DNA of 64,000 nt, from the NCBI RefSeq assembly GCF_037975245.1, contig NC_092564.1:22779984-22843983 (forward strand). Reading direction: 5' to 3'. Source of the DNA: Apostichopus japonicus (Eukaryota > Echinodermata > Holothuroidea > Aspidochirotida > Stichopodidae). Of the stretch, positions 27,801-42,800 are shown one piece after another (position 1 is the first letter of the stretch; every line of letters starts with the position of its first letter). The position numbers were made by a program, and so were the translations under genes. Under the pieces are notes generated by a model, which saw nothing but the letters and a program-made list of their open reading frames with translations, had not been told where the DNA came from and searched no databases.

Positions 27801-30800
27801 CATGGGTATAGGTAACAGCTTTGTTGTTCATCAATAAAGTTGAACATTAATAAAGCTTTGGTCAGCATGAAATGTCATAAAGGCTCATTCCGATAGTTTT
27901 CTGTGTTGGAAAGGGAGCATAAGAAGGGATTTTTGGTTAAAGTAGTAGAACATCACATGTGTAAGTAAGATTTGTTCAGATCAACCACGGAGTTAGGATT
28001 CTAGCCAAACTAGCCTTATATGGTGCTTATTTGATACAAGCATTTGTCCGTAATAGTTTTCCGTTAATTCCTATCAAATGAACTAGGCTTTGAACGTTCT
28101 TTATTGAAAATGGAAATAAACTTTCGAAGAAGACTCAATCAAACAGGCAGCATTCAGATAACCTTTTTTTAAACTTCTTTGCATTATGTAAGAAGTTCAC
28201 TCAAAATTACCTTTAACTGTGACGGTGAAAGAACATTCATCAGTATTTTGTGACAAATCTTCACAGGAACAAGTAACTGTTGTTGCTCCCAATGGAAATT
28301 CACTTTGGCTTGTTGCATTACAAGCAGCTTGAATGCCTGTGTCAACGTTTTCAGAACATGATGCCACAAAGTCAACTCTTGCAGTGGTTCCATTTTGCAG
28401 ACTTGCATTAGTATCTATATCATTTGGACAGCTAGCCGTAGGATGAGTCACATCTTCATATAATAAAAGCAGACAAGAAAGGTTAACTAGCAAATGTACT
28501 CAGATGTGATAGTACTGTAGATTTAACTATTGGAAGGTGCTAAGAAATAAACTTGCTCATTGTCTAACTCAAAATTTCCAACAAATTGATGGTCACAAAA
28601 GCTCTTGTATGTCGTCTCAAATGGGTTGCCAATAAATGCAGTTGCAAGTGTCAGCCACATATCATAAAATCTAATACAAATTATGTTGTTAAAGCCAAAA
28701 GAATGTCTAAAACTGGTTAACCCTTGTCGTCACAACTTTTCATTCAAGGAAGTAAAACATCATGGGTATAGGTAACAGCTTTGTTGTTCATCAATAAAGT
28801 TAAACATTAATAAAGCTTTGGTCAGCATGAAATGTCATAAAGGCCCATTCCGATAGTTTTCTGTGTTGGAAAGGGAGCATAAGAAGGGATTTTTGGTTAA
28901 AGTAGTAGAACATCACATGTGTAAGTAAGATTTGTTCAGATCAACCACGGAGTAAGGATTCTAGCCAAACTAGCCTTATATGGTGCTTATTTGATACAAG
29001 CATTTGTCCGTAATAGTTTTCCGTTAATTCCTATCAAATGAACTAGGCTTTGAGCGTTCTCTATTGAAAATGGAAATAAACTTTCGAAGAAGACTCAATC
29101 AAACAGGCAGCATTCAGATAACCTTTTTTTTAAACTTCTTTGCATTATGTAAGAAGTTCACTCAAATTACCTTTAACTGTGACGGTGAAAGAACATTCAT
29201 CAGTATTTTGTGACACATCTTCACAGGAACAAGTCACTGTTGTTACTCCTACTGGGAATTTACGTTGGCTCGTTGCATTACAAGCAGCTTGAATGCCTGT
29301 GTCAACGTTGTCAGAACATGATGCCTCAAAGTTAACTCTTGCAATGGTTCCATTTTGCAGACTTGCATTAGTATCTATATCATTTGGACAGCTAGCCGTA
29401 GGATGAGTCACATCTTCATATGATAAAAGCAGACAAGAAAGGTTAACTAGCAAATGTACTCAGATGTGATAGTACGTAGATTTAACTATTGGAAGGTGCT
29501 AAGAAATAAAATTGCTCATTGTCTCACTCAAAATTTTCAACAAATTGATGGTCACAAAAGCTATTGTATGTCGTCTCAAATGGGTTGCCAATAAATGCAG
29601 TTGCAAGTGTCAGCCACATATCATAAAATCTACGAGAAATGATGTTTTTAAGCGAGAAAAATATCTAATACTGGTCAACACTTGTCGTCACAACTTTTTA
29701 TTCAAGGAAGTTAAACATCATGGGTATAGGTAACAGCTTTGTTGTTCATCAATAAAGTTAAACAATAATATAGCTTTGGTCAGCCTGAAATGTCATAAAA
29801 GCCCATTCCGATAGTTTTCTGTGTTTGAAAGGGAGCATAAGAAGGGATTTTTGGTTAAAGTAGTAGAACATCACATGTGTAAGTAAGATATGTTCAGATC
29901 AACCACGGAGTTAGGATTCTAGCCAAACTAGCCTTATATGGTGCTTATTTGATACAAGCATTTGTCCGTAATAGTTTTCCGTAAATTCCCATCAAATGCA
30001 CTAGGCTTTGAACGTTCTTTATTGAAAATGGAAATAAACTTTCGAAGAAGACTCAATCAAACAGGCAGCATTCAGATAACCTTTTTTTAAACTTCTTTGC
30101 ATTATGTAAGAAGTTCACTCAAAATTACCTTTAACTGTGACGGTGAAAGAACATTCATCAGTATTTTGTGACAAATCTTCACAGGAACAAGTCACTGTTG
30201 TTGCTCCCAATGGAAATTCACTTTGGCTTGTTGCATTACAAGCAGCTTGAATGCCTGTGTCAACGTTTTCAGAACATGATGCCACAAAGTTAACTCTTGC
30301 AGTGGTTCCATTTCGCAGACTTGCATTAGTATCTATATCATTTGGACAGCTAGCCGTAGGATGAGTCACATCTTCAAATTATAAAAGCAGACAAGAAAGG
30401 TTAACTAGCAAATGTACTCAGATGTGATAGTACTGTAGATTTAATTATTGGAAGGTGCTAAGAAATAAAATTGCTCATTGTCTCACTCAAAATTTCCAAC
30501 AAATTGATGGTCACAAAAGCTATTGTATGTCGTCTAAAAGATGTTGCCAATAAATGCAGTTGCAAGTGTCAGCCACATATCATAAAATCTACGAGAAATG
30601 ATGTTTTTAAGCGAGAAGAATATCTAATTCTGGTCAACACTTGTCGTCACAACTTTTCATTCAAGGAAGTAAAACATTATGGGTATAGGTATAGGTGACA
30701 GCTTTCTTGTTCTTCAATAAAGTTAAACAATAATATAGCTTTTGTTAGTCTGAAATATCATAAAGACCCATTCCGATACTTCATATCAATTTTTTTTGTG

Positions 30801-33800
30801 TTGGAAAGGTACTATAAGAAGAGATGTTTAGTCAAGGAAGTAAAACATCACATGTGTAAGTAAGATTTGTTCAGATCAACCACGGAGTAAGGATTCTAGC
30901 CAAACTAGCCTTATATGGTGCTTATTTGATACAAGCATTTGTCCGTAATAGTTTTCCGTAAATTCCTATCAAATGAACTAGGCTTTGAACGTTCTCTATT
31001 GAAAATGGAAATAAACTTTCGAAGAAGACTCAATCAAACAGGAAGCATTCAGATAACCTTTTTTTGAAAATTTCTTTGCATTATGTAAGAAATATACTCA
31101 AAATTACCTTTAACTGTGACGGTGAAAGAACATTCATCAGTATTTTGTGACAAATCTTCACAGGAACAAGTCACTGTTGTTACTCCCACTGGGAATTTAC
31201 GTTGGCTCGTTGCATTACAAGCAGCTTGAATGCCTGTGTCAACGTTGTCAGAACATGATGCCTCAAAGTTAACTCTTGCAGTGGTTCCATTTTGCAGACT
31301 TGCATTAGTATCTATATCATTTGGACAGCTAGCCGTAGGATGAGTCACATCTTCATATGATAAAAGCAGACAAGAAAGGTTTACTAGCAAATGTACTCAG
31401 ATGTGATAGTACTGTAGATTTAACTATTGGAAGGTGCTAAGAAATAAAATTGCTCATTGTCTCACTCAAAATTTTCAACAAATTGATGGTCACAAAAGCT
31501 ATTGTATGTCGTCTAAAAGATGTTGCCAATAAATGCAGTTGCAAGTGTCAGCCACATATCATAAAATCTACGAGAAATGATGTTTTTAAGCGAGAAAAAT
31601 ATCTAATACTGGTCAACACTTGTCGTCACAACTTTTTATTCAAGGAAGTTAAACATCATGGGTATAGGTAACAGCTTTGTTGTTCATCAATAAAGTTAAA
31701 CAATAATATAGCTTTGGTCAGCCTGAAATGTCATAAAAGCCCATTCCGATAGTTTTCTGTGTTTGAAAGGGAGCATAAGAAGGGATTTTTGGTTAAAGTA
31801 GTAGAACATCACATGTGTAAGTAAGATATGTTCAGATCAACCACGGAGTTAGGATTCTAGCCAAACTAGCCTTATATGGTGCTTATTTGATACAAGCATT
31901 TGTCCGTAATAGTTTTCCGTAAATTCCCATCAAATGAACTAGGCTTTGAACGTTCTTTATTGAAAATGGAAATAAACTTTCGAAAAAGACTCAATCAAAC
32001 AGGCAGCATTCAGATAACCTTTTTTTAAACTTCTTTGCATTATGTAAGAAGTTCACTCAAAATTACCTTTAACTGTGACGGTGAAAGAACATTCATCAGT
32101 ATTTTGTGACAAATCTTCACAGGAACAAGTAACTGTTGTTGCTCCCAATGGAAATTCACTTTGGCTTGTTGCATTACAAGCAGCTTGAATGCCTGTGTCA
32201 ACGTTTTCAGAACATGATGCCACAAAGTCAACTCTTGCAGTGGTTCCATTTCGCAGACTTGCATTAGTATCTATATCATTTGGACAGCTAGCCGTAGGAT
32301 GAGTCACATCTTCAAATTATAAAAGCAGACAAGAAAGGTTAACTAGCAAATGTACTCAGATGTGATAGTACTGTAGATTTAATTATTGGAAGGTGCTAAG
32401 AAATAAAATTGCTCATTGTCTCACTCAAAATTTCCAACAAATTGATGGTCACAAAAGCTATTGTATGTCGTCTAAAAGATGTTGCCAATAAATGCAGTTG
32501 CAAGTGTCAGCCACATATCATAAAATCTACGAGAAATGATGTTTTTAAGCGAGAAGAATATCTAATTCTGGTCAACACTTGTCGTCACAACTTTTCATTC
32601 AAGGAAGTAAAACATTATGGGTATAGGTATAGGTGACAGCTTTCTTGTTCTTCAATAAAGTTAAACAATAATATAGCTTTTGTTAGTCTGAAATATCATA
32701 AAGACCCATTCCGATACTTCATATCAATTTTTTTTGTGTTGGAAAGGTACTATAAGAAGAGATGTTTAGTCAAGGAAGTAAAACATGACATGTGTAGGTA
32801 AGATCTGTGCAGATCAGCTACGGAGTTAGGATTCTAGCCAAACTAGCCTTATCTGGTGCTTAATTGATACAAACATTCGTTCGTAATAGTTTTCCGTTAA
32901 TTCCCATCAAATGAACTAGGCTTTGAATGTTCTTTATTGATAATGGAAATAAACTTTCGAGAAAAGACTCAATCAAACAGGAAGCATTCAGATAACCTTT
33001 TTTTGAAAACTTCTTTGCATTATGTAAGAAATATAAGAAATATTCTCAAAATTACCTTTAACTGTGATGGTGAAAGAACATTCATCAGTATTTTGTGACA
33101 AATCTTCACAGGAACAACTCACTGTTGTTACTCCCACTGGAAATTTACGTTGGCTCGTTGCATTACAAGCAGCTTGAATGCCTGTGTCAACGTTGTCAGA
33201 ACATGATGCCACAAAGTCAACTCTTGCAGTGGTTCCATTTTGCAGACTTGCATTAGTATCTATATCATTTGGACAGCTAGCCGTAGGATGAGTCACATCT
33301 TCAAATTATAAAAGCAGACAAGAAAGGTTTACTAGCAAATGCACTCAGATGTGATAGTACTGTAGATTTAACTATTGGAAGGTGCTAAGAAATAAAATTG
33401 CTCATAGTCTCACTCAAAATTTCAACAAATTGATGGTCACAAAAGCTATTGTATGTCGTCTAAAGATGTTGCCAATAAATGCAGTTGCAAGTGTCAGCCA
33501 CATATCATAAAATCTACGAGAAATGATGTTTTTAAGCGAGAAAAATATCTAATACTGGTCAACACTTATCGTCACAACTTTTCATTCAAGAAAGTAAAAC
33601 ATTATGGGTATAGGTAAAGGTGACAGCTTTCTTGTTCTTCAATAAAGTTAAACAATAATATAGCTTTTGTTAGTCTGAAATATCATAAAGACCCATTCCG
33701 ATACTTCATATCAATTTTTTTTTGTGTTGGAAAGGTACTATAAGAAGAGATGTTTTGTCAAGGAAGTAAAACATGACATGTGTAGGTAAGATCTGTGCAG

Positions 33801-36800
33801 ATCAGCTACGGAGTTAGGATTCTAGCCAAACTAGCCTTATCTGGTGCTTAATTAATACAAACATTCGTTCATAATAGTTTTCCGTAAAATCCCATCAAAT
33901 GAACTAGGCTTTGAATGTTCTTTATTGATAATGGAAATAAACTTTCGAGAAAAGACTCAATCAAACAGACAGCATTCAGATAACATTTTTTTGAAAACTT
34001 CTTTGCATGATGTAAGAAATATAAGAAATATACTCAAAATTACCTTTAACTGTGACGGTGAAAGAACATTCATCAGTATTTTGTGACAAATCTTCACAGG
34101 AACAAGTCACTGTTGTTACTCCCATTGAAAATTCACTTTGGCTTGTTGCATTACAAGCAGCTTGAATGCCTGTGTCAACGTTTTCAGAACATGATGCCAC
34201 AAAGTCAACTCTTGCAGTGGTTCCATTTTGCAGCCTTGCATCAGTATCTATATCATTTGGACAGCTAGCCGTAGGATGAGTCACATCTTCATATGATAAA
34301 AGCAGACAAGAAAGGCTAACTAGCAAATGTACTCAGATCAGATAGTACTGTAGATTTAACTATTGGAAGGTGCTAAGAAATAAACTTGCTTATTGTCTAA
34401 CTCAAAATTTCCAACAAATTGATGGTCACAAAAGCTATTGTATGTCGTCTAAAATGGGTTGCCAATAAATGCAGTTGCAAGTGTCAGCCACATATCATAA
34501 AATCTAATACAAATTATGTTGTTCAAGCCAAAAGAATGTCTAAAACTGGTTAACCCTTGTGGTCACAACTTTTCATTCAAGGAAGTAAAACATCATGGGT
34601 ATAGGTATAGGTAACAGCTTTTTTGTTCATCAGTTAAAGTTAAACATTAATATAGCTTTGGTCAGCCTGAAATGTCATAAAGGACCATTCCGATAGTTTT
34701 CTGTGTTTGAAGGGAGCATAAGAAGAGATTTTTGGTTAAAGTCGTAGAAAATAACATGTGTTGGGAAGATCTGTGCAGATCAGTCACAGAGTTTAGCTTC
34801 TTGCAAACTAGCCAAACATTTACTGGTGCTTGTGAAGATCATTTGTTCTTGAAAATTTTCAGTAACTTCCCATTAATTAAACTAGGCTTTGAATGTTCTT
34901 TATTAATAATGGAAATAAACTTTCAAGGAAAGACTCAATTAAACAGGAAGTATTCATATAACACTTTCTTCAAACTTGTTAGCAATATGTAAGAAATTCA
35001 CTCAAAATAACCTTTAACTGTGATGGTGAAAGAACATTCATCAGTATTTTGTGACAAATCTTCACAGGAACAAGTCACTGTTGTTATTCCCATTTGAAAT
35101 TCACTTCGGCTTGTTGCATCACAAGCAGCTTGGATGCCTGTGTCAATGTTGTCAGAACATGATGCCTCAAAGTCAACTCTTGCAGTGGTTCCTCTTTGCA
35201 GCCTTGCATCAGTACGTATATCATTTGGACAGCTAGCCGTAGGATTCGTCACATCTTCAAATTATAAAAGCAGACAAGATAGATTAACTAGCAAATGTAC
35301 TCAGATGTGACAGTACTGTTTATTTAAATATTCGAAGGTGCTAAGAAATAAACTTGCTCATTGTCTCACTCGAAACTTTTAACAAATTGATGGTCAAGAA
35401 AGCTATTGTATGTCGTCTAAAATGGGTTGCCAATAAATGCAGTTGCTAGTGTTAGCCACATATCATAAAACCTACTACAAATTATGTTGTTCAAGCCAGA
35501 AGAATGTCTAAAACTGGTTAACCCTTGTCGTCACAACTTTTCATTCAAGGAAGTAAAACATCATGGGTATAGGTATAGGTAACAGCTTTTTTGTTCATCA
35601 ATAAAGTTAAACATTAATATAGCTTTGGTCAGCCTGAAATGTCATAAAGGACCATTCCGATAGTTTTCTGTGTTTGAAGGGAGCATAAGAAGAGATTTTT
35701 GGTTAAAGTCGTAGAACATAACAGGTGTAAGTAAGATCTGTTCAGATCAACCACGAAGTTAAACTTCTTGGCAAACTACCCTTATCTGGTGCTTATTTGA
35801 TACAAGTATTTGTCCGTAACAGTTTTCCGTAAATTCCCATCAAATGAACTAGGCTTTGAATCTTCTTTATTGATAATAGAAATAAACTTTCGAGGAAAGA
35901 CTCAATCAAACAGAAAGCATTAGTTAACCTTTTTTTTAAACTTCTTTGCATTATGTAAGAAATTCACTCAAAATTACCTTTAACTGTTATGGTGAAAGAA
36001 CATTCATCAGTATTTTGTGACATATCTTCACAGGAACAAGTCACTGTTGTTACTCCCATTGGAAATTCACTTTGGCTTGTTGCATTACAAGCAGCTTGAA
36101 TGCCTGTGTCAATGTTGTCAGAACATGATGTCACAAAGTCAACTCTTGCAGTGGTTCCTCTTTGCAGCGTTGCATCAGCATCTATATCATTTGGACAGTT
36201 AGCCGTAGGATTCGTCACATCTTCAAATTATAAAAGCAGACAAGAAACGTTAACTAGCAAATGTACTCAGATGTGATAGTACTGTAGATTTAACTATTGG
36301 AATGTGCTAAGAAATAAAATTGCTCATTGTCTCACTCAAAATTATCAACAAATTGATGGTCACAAAAGCTATTGTTTGTCGTCAAAAACGGTTTGCCAAT
36401 AAATGCAGTTGCTAGTGTTAGCCACATATCATAAAATCTACCAGTAATGATGTTTTCAAGCGAGAAGAATATACAATACTGGTTAACACTTGTCGTCACA
36501 ACTTTGCATTCAAGGAAGTAAACATCATGGGTATAGGTATAGGTAACAGCTTTATTGTTCATAAATAAACTTAACACTTAATATAGCTATGGTCAGCCTG
36601 AAATGTCATAAAGGACCATCCCGATAGTCTTCTGTGCTTGAAAGGGAGCATAAGAAAAGATTTTTGGTCAAGGTGGTAGAACATCGCATGTGTAGGTAAG
36701 ATCTGTGCAGATCAGTCACAGAGTTTAGCTTCTTGTAAACTAGCCAAACATTTTCTGGTGCTTGCGAAGATCATTTGTCCTTGAAAATTTTCAGTAACTT

Positions 36801-39800
36801 CCCATTAAATAAACTAGGCTTTGAATGTTCTTTATTGATAATGGAAATACACTTTTGAGGAAAGACTCAATTAAACAGAAAGCATTAGATAACGTTTTTT
36901 TTTAAACTTCTTTGCATTATGTAAGAAATTCACTCAAAATTACCTTTAACTGTGATGGTGAAAGAACATTCATCAGTATTTTGTGACAAATCTTCACAGG
37001 AACAAGTCACTGTTGTAACTCCCATTGGAAATTCACTTTGGCTTGTTGCATTACAAGCAGCTTGAATGCCTGTGTCAATGTTGTCAGAACATGTTGTCAC
37101 AAAGTCAACTCTTGCAGTGGTTCCTCTTTGCAGCGTTGCATCAGCATCTATATCATTTGGACAGTTAGCCGTAGGATTCGTCACATCTTCAAATTATAAA
37201 AGCAGACAAGAAAGGTTAGCAAGCAAATGTACTCAGATGTGAAATTACTCTAGATTTAACTATTGGAAGGTGCTAAGAAATAAAATAGCCCAATGTCTCA
37301 CTCAAAATTATTGACAAATTGATGGTCACAAAAGCTATTGTTTGTCGTCTAAAATGAGTTGCCAATAAACGCAGTTGCTAGTGTCAGCCACTTATCATAA
37401 AATCTACCGTACAAGCTTTGTTGTTCAAGCGAGAAGAATTTCTAAAACTGGTTAGCACTTGTCGTCACAACTTTTTATTCAAGGATGTAAAACATCATGG
37501 GTATAGGTATAGGTAACAGCTTTTTTGTTCAACAATAGACTTAAACATTAATATAGCTTTGGTCAGCCTGAATTATCATAAACTACCATTCCGATAGTTT
37601 TCTGTGATTGAAAGGGAGTATAAGGAGAGATTTTTGATTAAAGTAGTAGAAGATAACATGTGTAATTAATATCTGTTCAGATCAACCACGGAGTTAAGCT
37701 TCTTGACATCCTACCCTTATCTGGTGCTTATTTGATACAAGTATTGGTATGTAATAGTTTTCCATAAATTCCCATCAAATGAACTAGGCTTTGAATCTTC
37801 TTTATTGATAATAGAAATAACTTTCGAGGAAAGACTCAATCAAACAGAAAGCATTAGATAACGTTTTTTTAAAACTTCTTTGCATTATGTAAGAAATTCA
37901 CTCAAAGTTACCTTTAACTGTGATGGTGAAAGAACATTCATCAGTATTTTGTGACAAATCTTCACAGGAACAAGTCACTGTTGTTACTCCCATTGGAAAT
38001 TCACTTCGGCTTGTTGTATTACAAGCAGCTTGAATGCCTGTGTCAATGTTGTCAGAACATGATGTCACAAAGTCAACTCTTGCAGTGGTTCCTCTTTGCA
38101 GCCTTGCATCAGCATCTATATCATTTGGACAGTTAGCCGTAGGATTCGTCACATCTTCAAATTATAAAAGCAGACAAGAAAGGTTAACTAGCAAATGTAC
38201 TCAGATGTGATAGTACTGTAGATTTAACTATTGGAATGTGCTAAGAAATAAAATTGCTCATTGTCTCACTCAAAATTATCAACAAATTGATGGTCACAAA
38301 AGCTATTGTTTGTCGTCAAAAACGGTTTGCCAATAAATGCAGTTGCTAGTGTCAGCCACATATCATAAAATCTACCAGTAATGATGTTTTCAAGCGAGAA
38401 GAATATACAATACTGGTTAACACTTGTCGTCACAACTTTGCATTCAAGGAAGTAAACATCATGGGTATAGGTATAGGTAACAGCTTTATTGTTCATCAAT
38501 AAACTTAAAACTTAATATAGCTATGGTCAGCCTGAAATGTCATAAAGGACCATCCCGATAGTCTTCTGTGTTTGAAAGGGAGCATAAGAAAAGATTTTTG
38601 GTCAAGGTGGTAGAACATCGCAAGTGTAGGTAAGATCTGTGCAGATCAGTCACAGAGTTAAGCTTCTTGTAAACTAGCCAAACATTTTCTGGTGCTTGCG
38701 AAGATCATTTGTCCTTGAAAATTTTCAGTAACTTCCCATTAAATAAACTAGGCTTTGAATGTTCTTTATTGATAATGGAAATACACTTTTGAGGAAAGAC
38801 TCAATTAAACAGAAAGCATTAGATAACGTTTTTTTTTTTAAACTTCTTTGCATTATGTAAGAAATTCACTCAAAATTACCTTTAACTGTGATGGTGAAAG
38901 AACATTCATCAGTATTTTGTGACAAATCTTCACAGGAACAAGTCACTGTTGTAACTCCCATTGGAAATTCACTTTGGCTTGTTGCATTACAAGCAGCTTG
39001 AATGCCTGTGTCAGTGTTGTCAGAACATGATGTCACAAAGTCAACTCTTGCAGTGGTTCCTCTTTGCAGCATTTCATCAGCATCTATATCATTTGGACAG
39101 TTAGCCGTAGGATTCGTCACATCTTCAAATTATAAAAGCAGACAAGAAAGGTTAACTAGCAAATGTACTCAGATGTGATAGTACTGTAGATTTAACTATT
39201 GGAATGTGCTAAGAAATAAAATTGCTCATTGTCTCACTCAAAATTATCAACAAATTGATGGTCACAAAAGCTATTGTTTGTCGTCAAAAACGGTTTGCCA
39301 ATAAATGCAGTTGCTAGTGTCAGCCACATATCATAAAATCTACCAGTAATGATGTTTTCAAGCGAGAAGAATATACAATACTGGTTAACACTTGTCGTCA
39401 CAACTTTGCATTCAAGGAAGTAAACATCATGGGTATAGGTATAGGTAACAGCTTTATTGTTCATAAATAAACTTAACACTTAATATAGCTATGGTCAGCC
39501 TGAAATGTCATAAAGGACCATCCCGATAGTCTTCTGTGTTTGAAAGGGAGCATAAGAAAAGATTTTTGGTCAAGGTGGTAGAACATCGCATGTGTAGGTA
39601 AGATCTGTGCAGATCAGTCACAGAGTTTAGCTTCTTGTAAACTAGCCAAACATTTTCTGGTGCTTGCGAAGATCATTTGTCCTTGAAAATTTTCAGTAAC
39701 TTCCCATTAAATAAACTAGGCTTTGAATGTTCTTTATTGATAATTGAAATACACTTTTGAGGAAAGACTCAATTAAACAGAAAGCATTAGATAACGTTTT

Positions 39801-42800
39801 TTTTTAAACTTCTTTGCATTATGTAAGAAATTCATTCAAAATTACCTTTAACTGTGATGGTGAAAGAACATTCATCAGTATTTTGTGACAAATCTTCACA
39901 GGAACAAGTCACTGTTGTAACTCCCATTGGAAATTCACTTTGGCTTGTTGCATTACAAGCAGCTTGAATGCCTGTGTCAATGTTGTCAGAACATGTTGTC
40001 ACAAAGTCAACTCTTGCAGTGGTTCCTCTTTGCAGCGTTGCATCAGCATCTATATCATTTGGACAGCTAGCCGTAGGATTCGTCACATCTTCAAATTATA
40101 AAAGCAGACAAGAAAGGTTAGCAAGCAAATGTACTCAGATGTGAAATTACTCTAGATTTAACTATTGGAAGGTGCTAAGAAATAAAATAGCCCAATGTCT
40201 CACTCAAAATTATTGACAAATTGATGGTCACAAAAGCTATTGTTTGTCGTCTAAAATGAGTTGCCAATAAACGCAGTTGCTAGTGTCAGCCACTTATCAT
40301 AAAATCTACCGTACAAGCTTTGTTGTTCAAGCGAGAAGAATTTCTAAAACTGGTTAGCACTTGTCGTCACAACTTTTTATTCAAGGATGTAAAACATCAT
40401 GGGTATAGGTATAGGTAACAGCTTTTTTGTTCATCAATAGACTTAAACATTAATATAGCTTTGGTCAGCCTGAATTATCATAAACTACCATTCCGATAGT
40501 TTTCTGTGATTGAAAGGGAGCATAAGGAGAGATTTTTGATTAAAGTAGTAGAAGATAACATGTGTAATTAATATCTGTTCAGATCAACCACGGAGTTAAG
40601 CTTCTTGACATCCTACCCTTATCTGGTGCTTATTTGATACAAGTATTGGTATGTAATAGTTTTCCATAAATTCCCATCAAATGAACTAGGCTTTGAATCT
40701 TCTTTATTGATAATAGAAATAACTTTCGAGGAAAGACTCAATCAAACAGAAAGCATTAGATAACGTTTTTTTAAAACTTCTTTGCATTATGTAAGAAATT
40801 CACTCAAAATTACCTTTAACTGTGATGGTGAAAGCACATTCATCAGTATTTTGTGACAAATCTTCACAGGAACAAGTCACTGTTGTTACTCCCATTGGAA
40901 ATTCACTTTGGCTTGTTGTATTACAAGCAGCTTGAATGCCTGTGTCAATGTTGTCAGAACATGATGTCACAAAGTCAACTCTTGCAGTGGTTCCTCTTTG
41001 CAGCGTTGCATCAGCATCTATATCATTTGGACAGTTAGCCGTAGGATTCGTCACATCTTCAAATTATAAAAGCAGACAAGAAAGGTTAACTAGCAAATGT
41101 ACTCAGATGTGATAGTACTGTAGATTTAACTATTGGAATGTGCTAAGAAATAAAATTGCTCATTGTCTCACTCAAAATTATCAACAAATTGATGGTCACA
41201 AAAGCTATTGTTTGTCGTCAAAAACGGTTTGCCAATAAATGCAGTTGCTAGTGTCAGCCACATATCATAAAATCTACCAGTAATGATGTTTTCAAGCGAG
41301 AAGAATATACAATACTGGTTAACACTTGTCGTCACAACTTTGCATTCAAGGAAGTAAACATCATGGGTATAGGTATAAGTAACAGCTTTATTGTTCATAA
41401 ATAAACTTAACACTTAATATAGCTATGGTCAGCCTGAAATGTCATAAAGGACCATCCCGATAGTCTTCTGTGTTTGAAAGGGAGCATAAGAAAAGATTTT
41501 TGGTCAAGGTGGTAGAACATCGCATGTGTAGGTAAGATCTGTGCAGATCAGTCACAGAGTTTAGCTTCTTGTAAACTAGCCAAACAGTTTCTGGTGCTTG
41601 CGAAGATCATTTGTCCTTGAAAATTTTCAGTAACTTCCCATTAAATAAACTAGGCTTTGAATGTTCTTTATTGATAATGGAAATACACTTTTGAGGAAAG
41701 ACTCAATTAAACAGAAAGCATTAGATAACGTTTTTTTTTAAACTTCTTTGCATTATGTAAGAAATTCACTCAAAATTACCTTTAACTGTGATGGTGAAAG
41801 AACATTCATCAGTATTTTGTGACAAATCTTCACAGGAACAAGTCACTGTTGTAACTCCCATTGGAAATTCACTTTGGCTTGTTGCATTACAAGCAGCTTG
41901 AATGCCTGTGTCAATGTTGTCAGAACATGTTGTCACAAAGTCAACTCTTGCAGTGGTTCCTCTTTGCAGCGTTGCATCAGCATCTATATCATTTGGACAG
42001 CTAGCCGTAGGATTCGTCACATCTTCAAATTATAAAAGCAGACAAGAAAGGTTAGCAAGCAAATGTACTCAGATGTGAAATTACTCTAGATTTAACTATT
42101 GGAAGGTGCTAAGAAATAAAATAGCCCAATGTCTCACTCAAAATTATTAACAAATTGATGGTCACAAAAGCTATTGTATGTCGTCTAAAATGAGTTGCCA
42201 ATAAACGCAGTTGCTAGTGTCAGCCACTTATCATAAAATCTACCGTACAAGCTTTGTTGTTCAAGCGAGAAGAATTTCTAAAACTGGTTAGCACTTGTCG
42301 TCACAACTTTTTATTCAAGGATGTAAAACATCATGGGTATAGGTATAGGTAACAGCTTTTTTGTTCATCAATAGACTTAAACATTAATATAGCTATGGTC
42401 AGCCTGAATTATCATAAACTACCATTCCGATAGTTTTCTGTGATTGAAAGGGAGCATAAGGAGAGATTTTTGATTAAAGTAGTAGAAGATAACATGTGTA
42501 ATTAATATCTGTTCAGATCAACCACGGAGTTAAGCTTCTTGACATCCTACCCTTATCTGGTGCTTATTTGATACAAGTATTGGTATGTAATAGTTTTCCA
42601 TAAATTCCCATCAAATGAACTAGGCTTTGAATCTTCTTTATTGATAATAGAAATAACTTTCGAGGAAAGACTCAATCAAACAGAAAGCATTAGATAACGT
42701 TTTTTTAAAACTTCTTTGCATTATGTAAGAAATTCACTCAAAATTACCTTTAACTGTGATGGTGAAAGAACATTCATCAGTATTTTGTGACAAATCTTCA

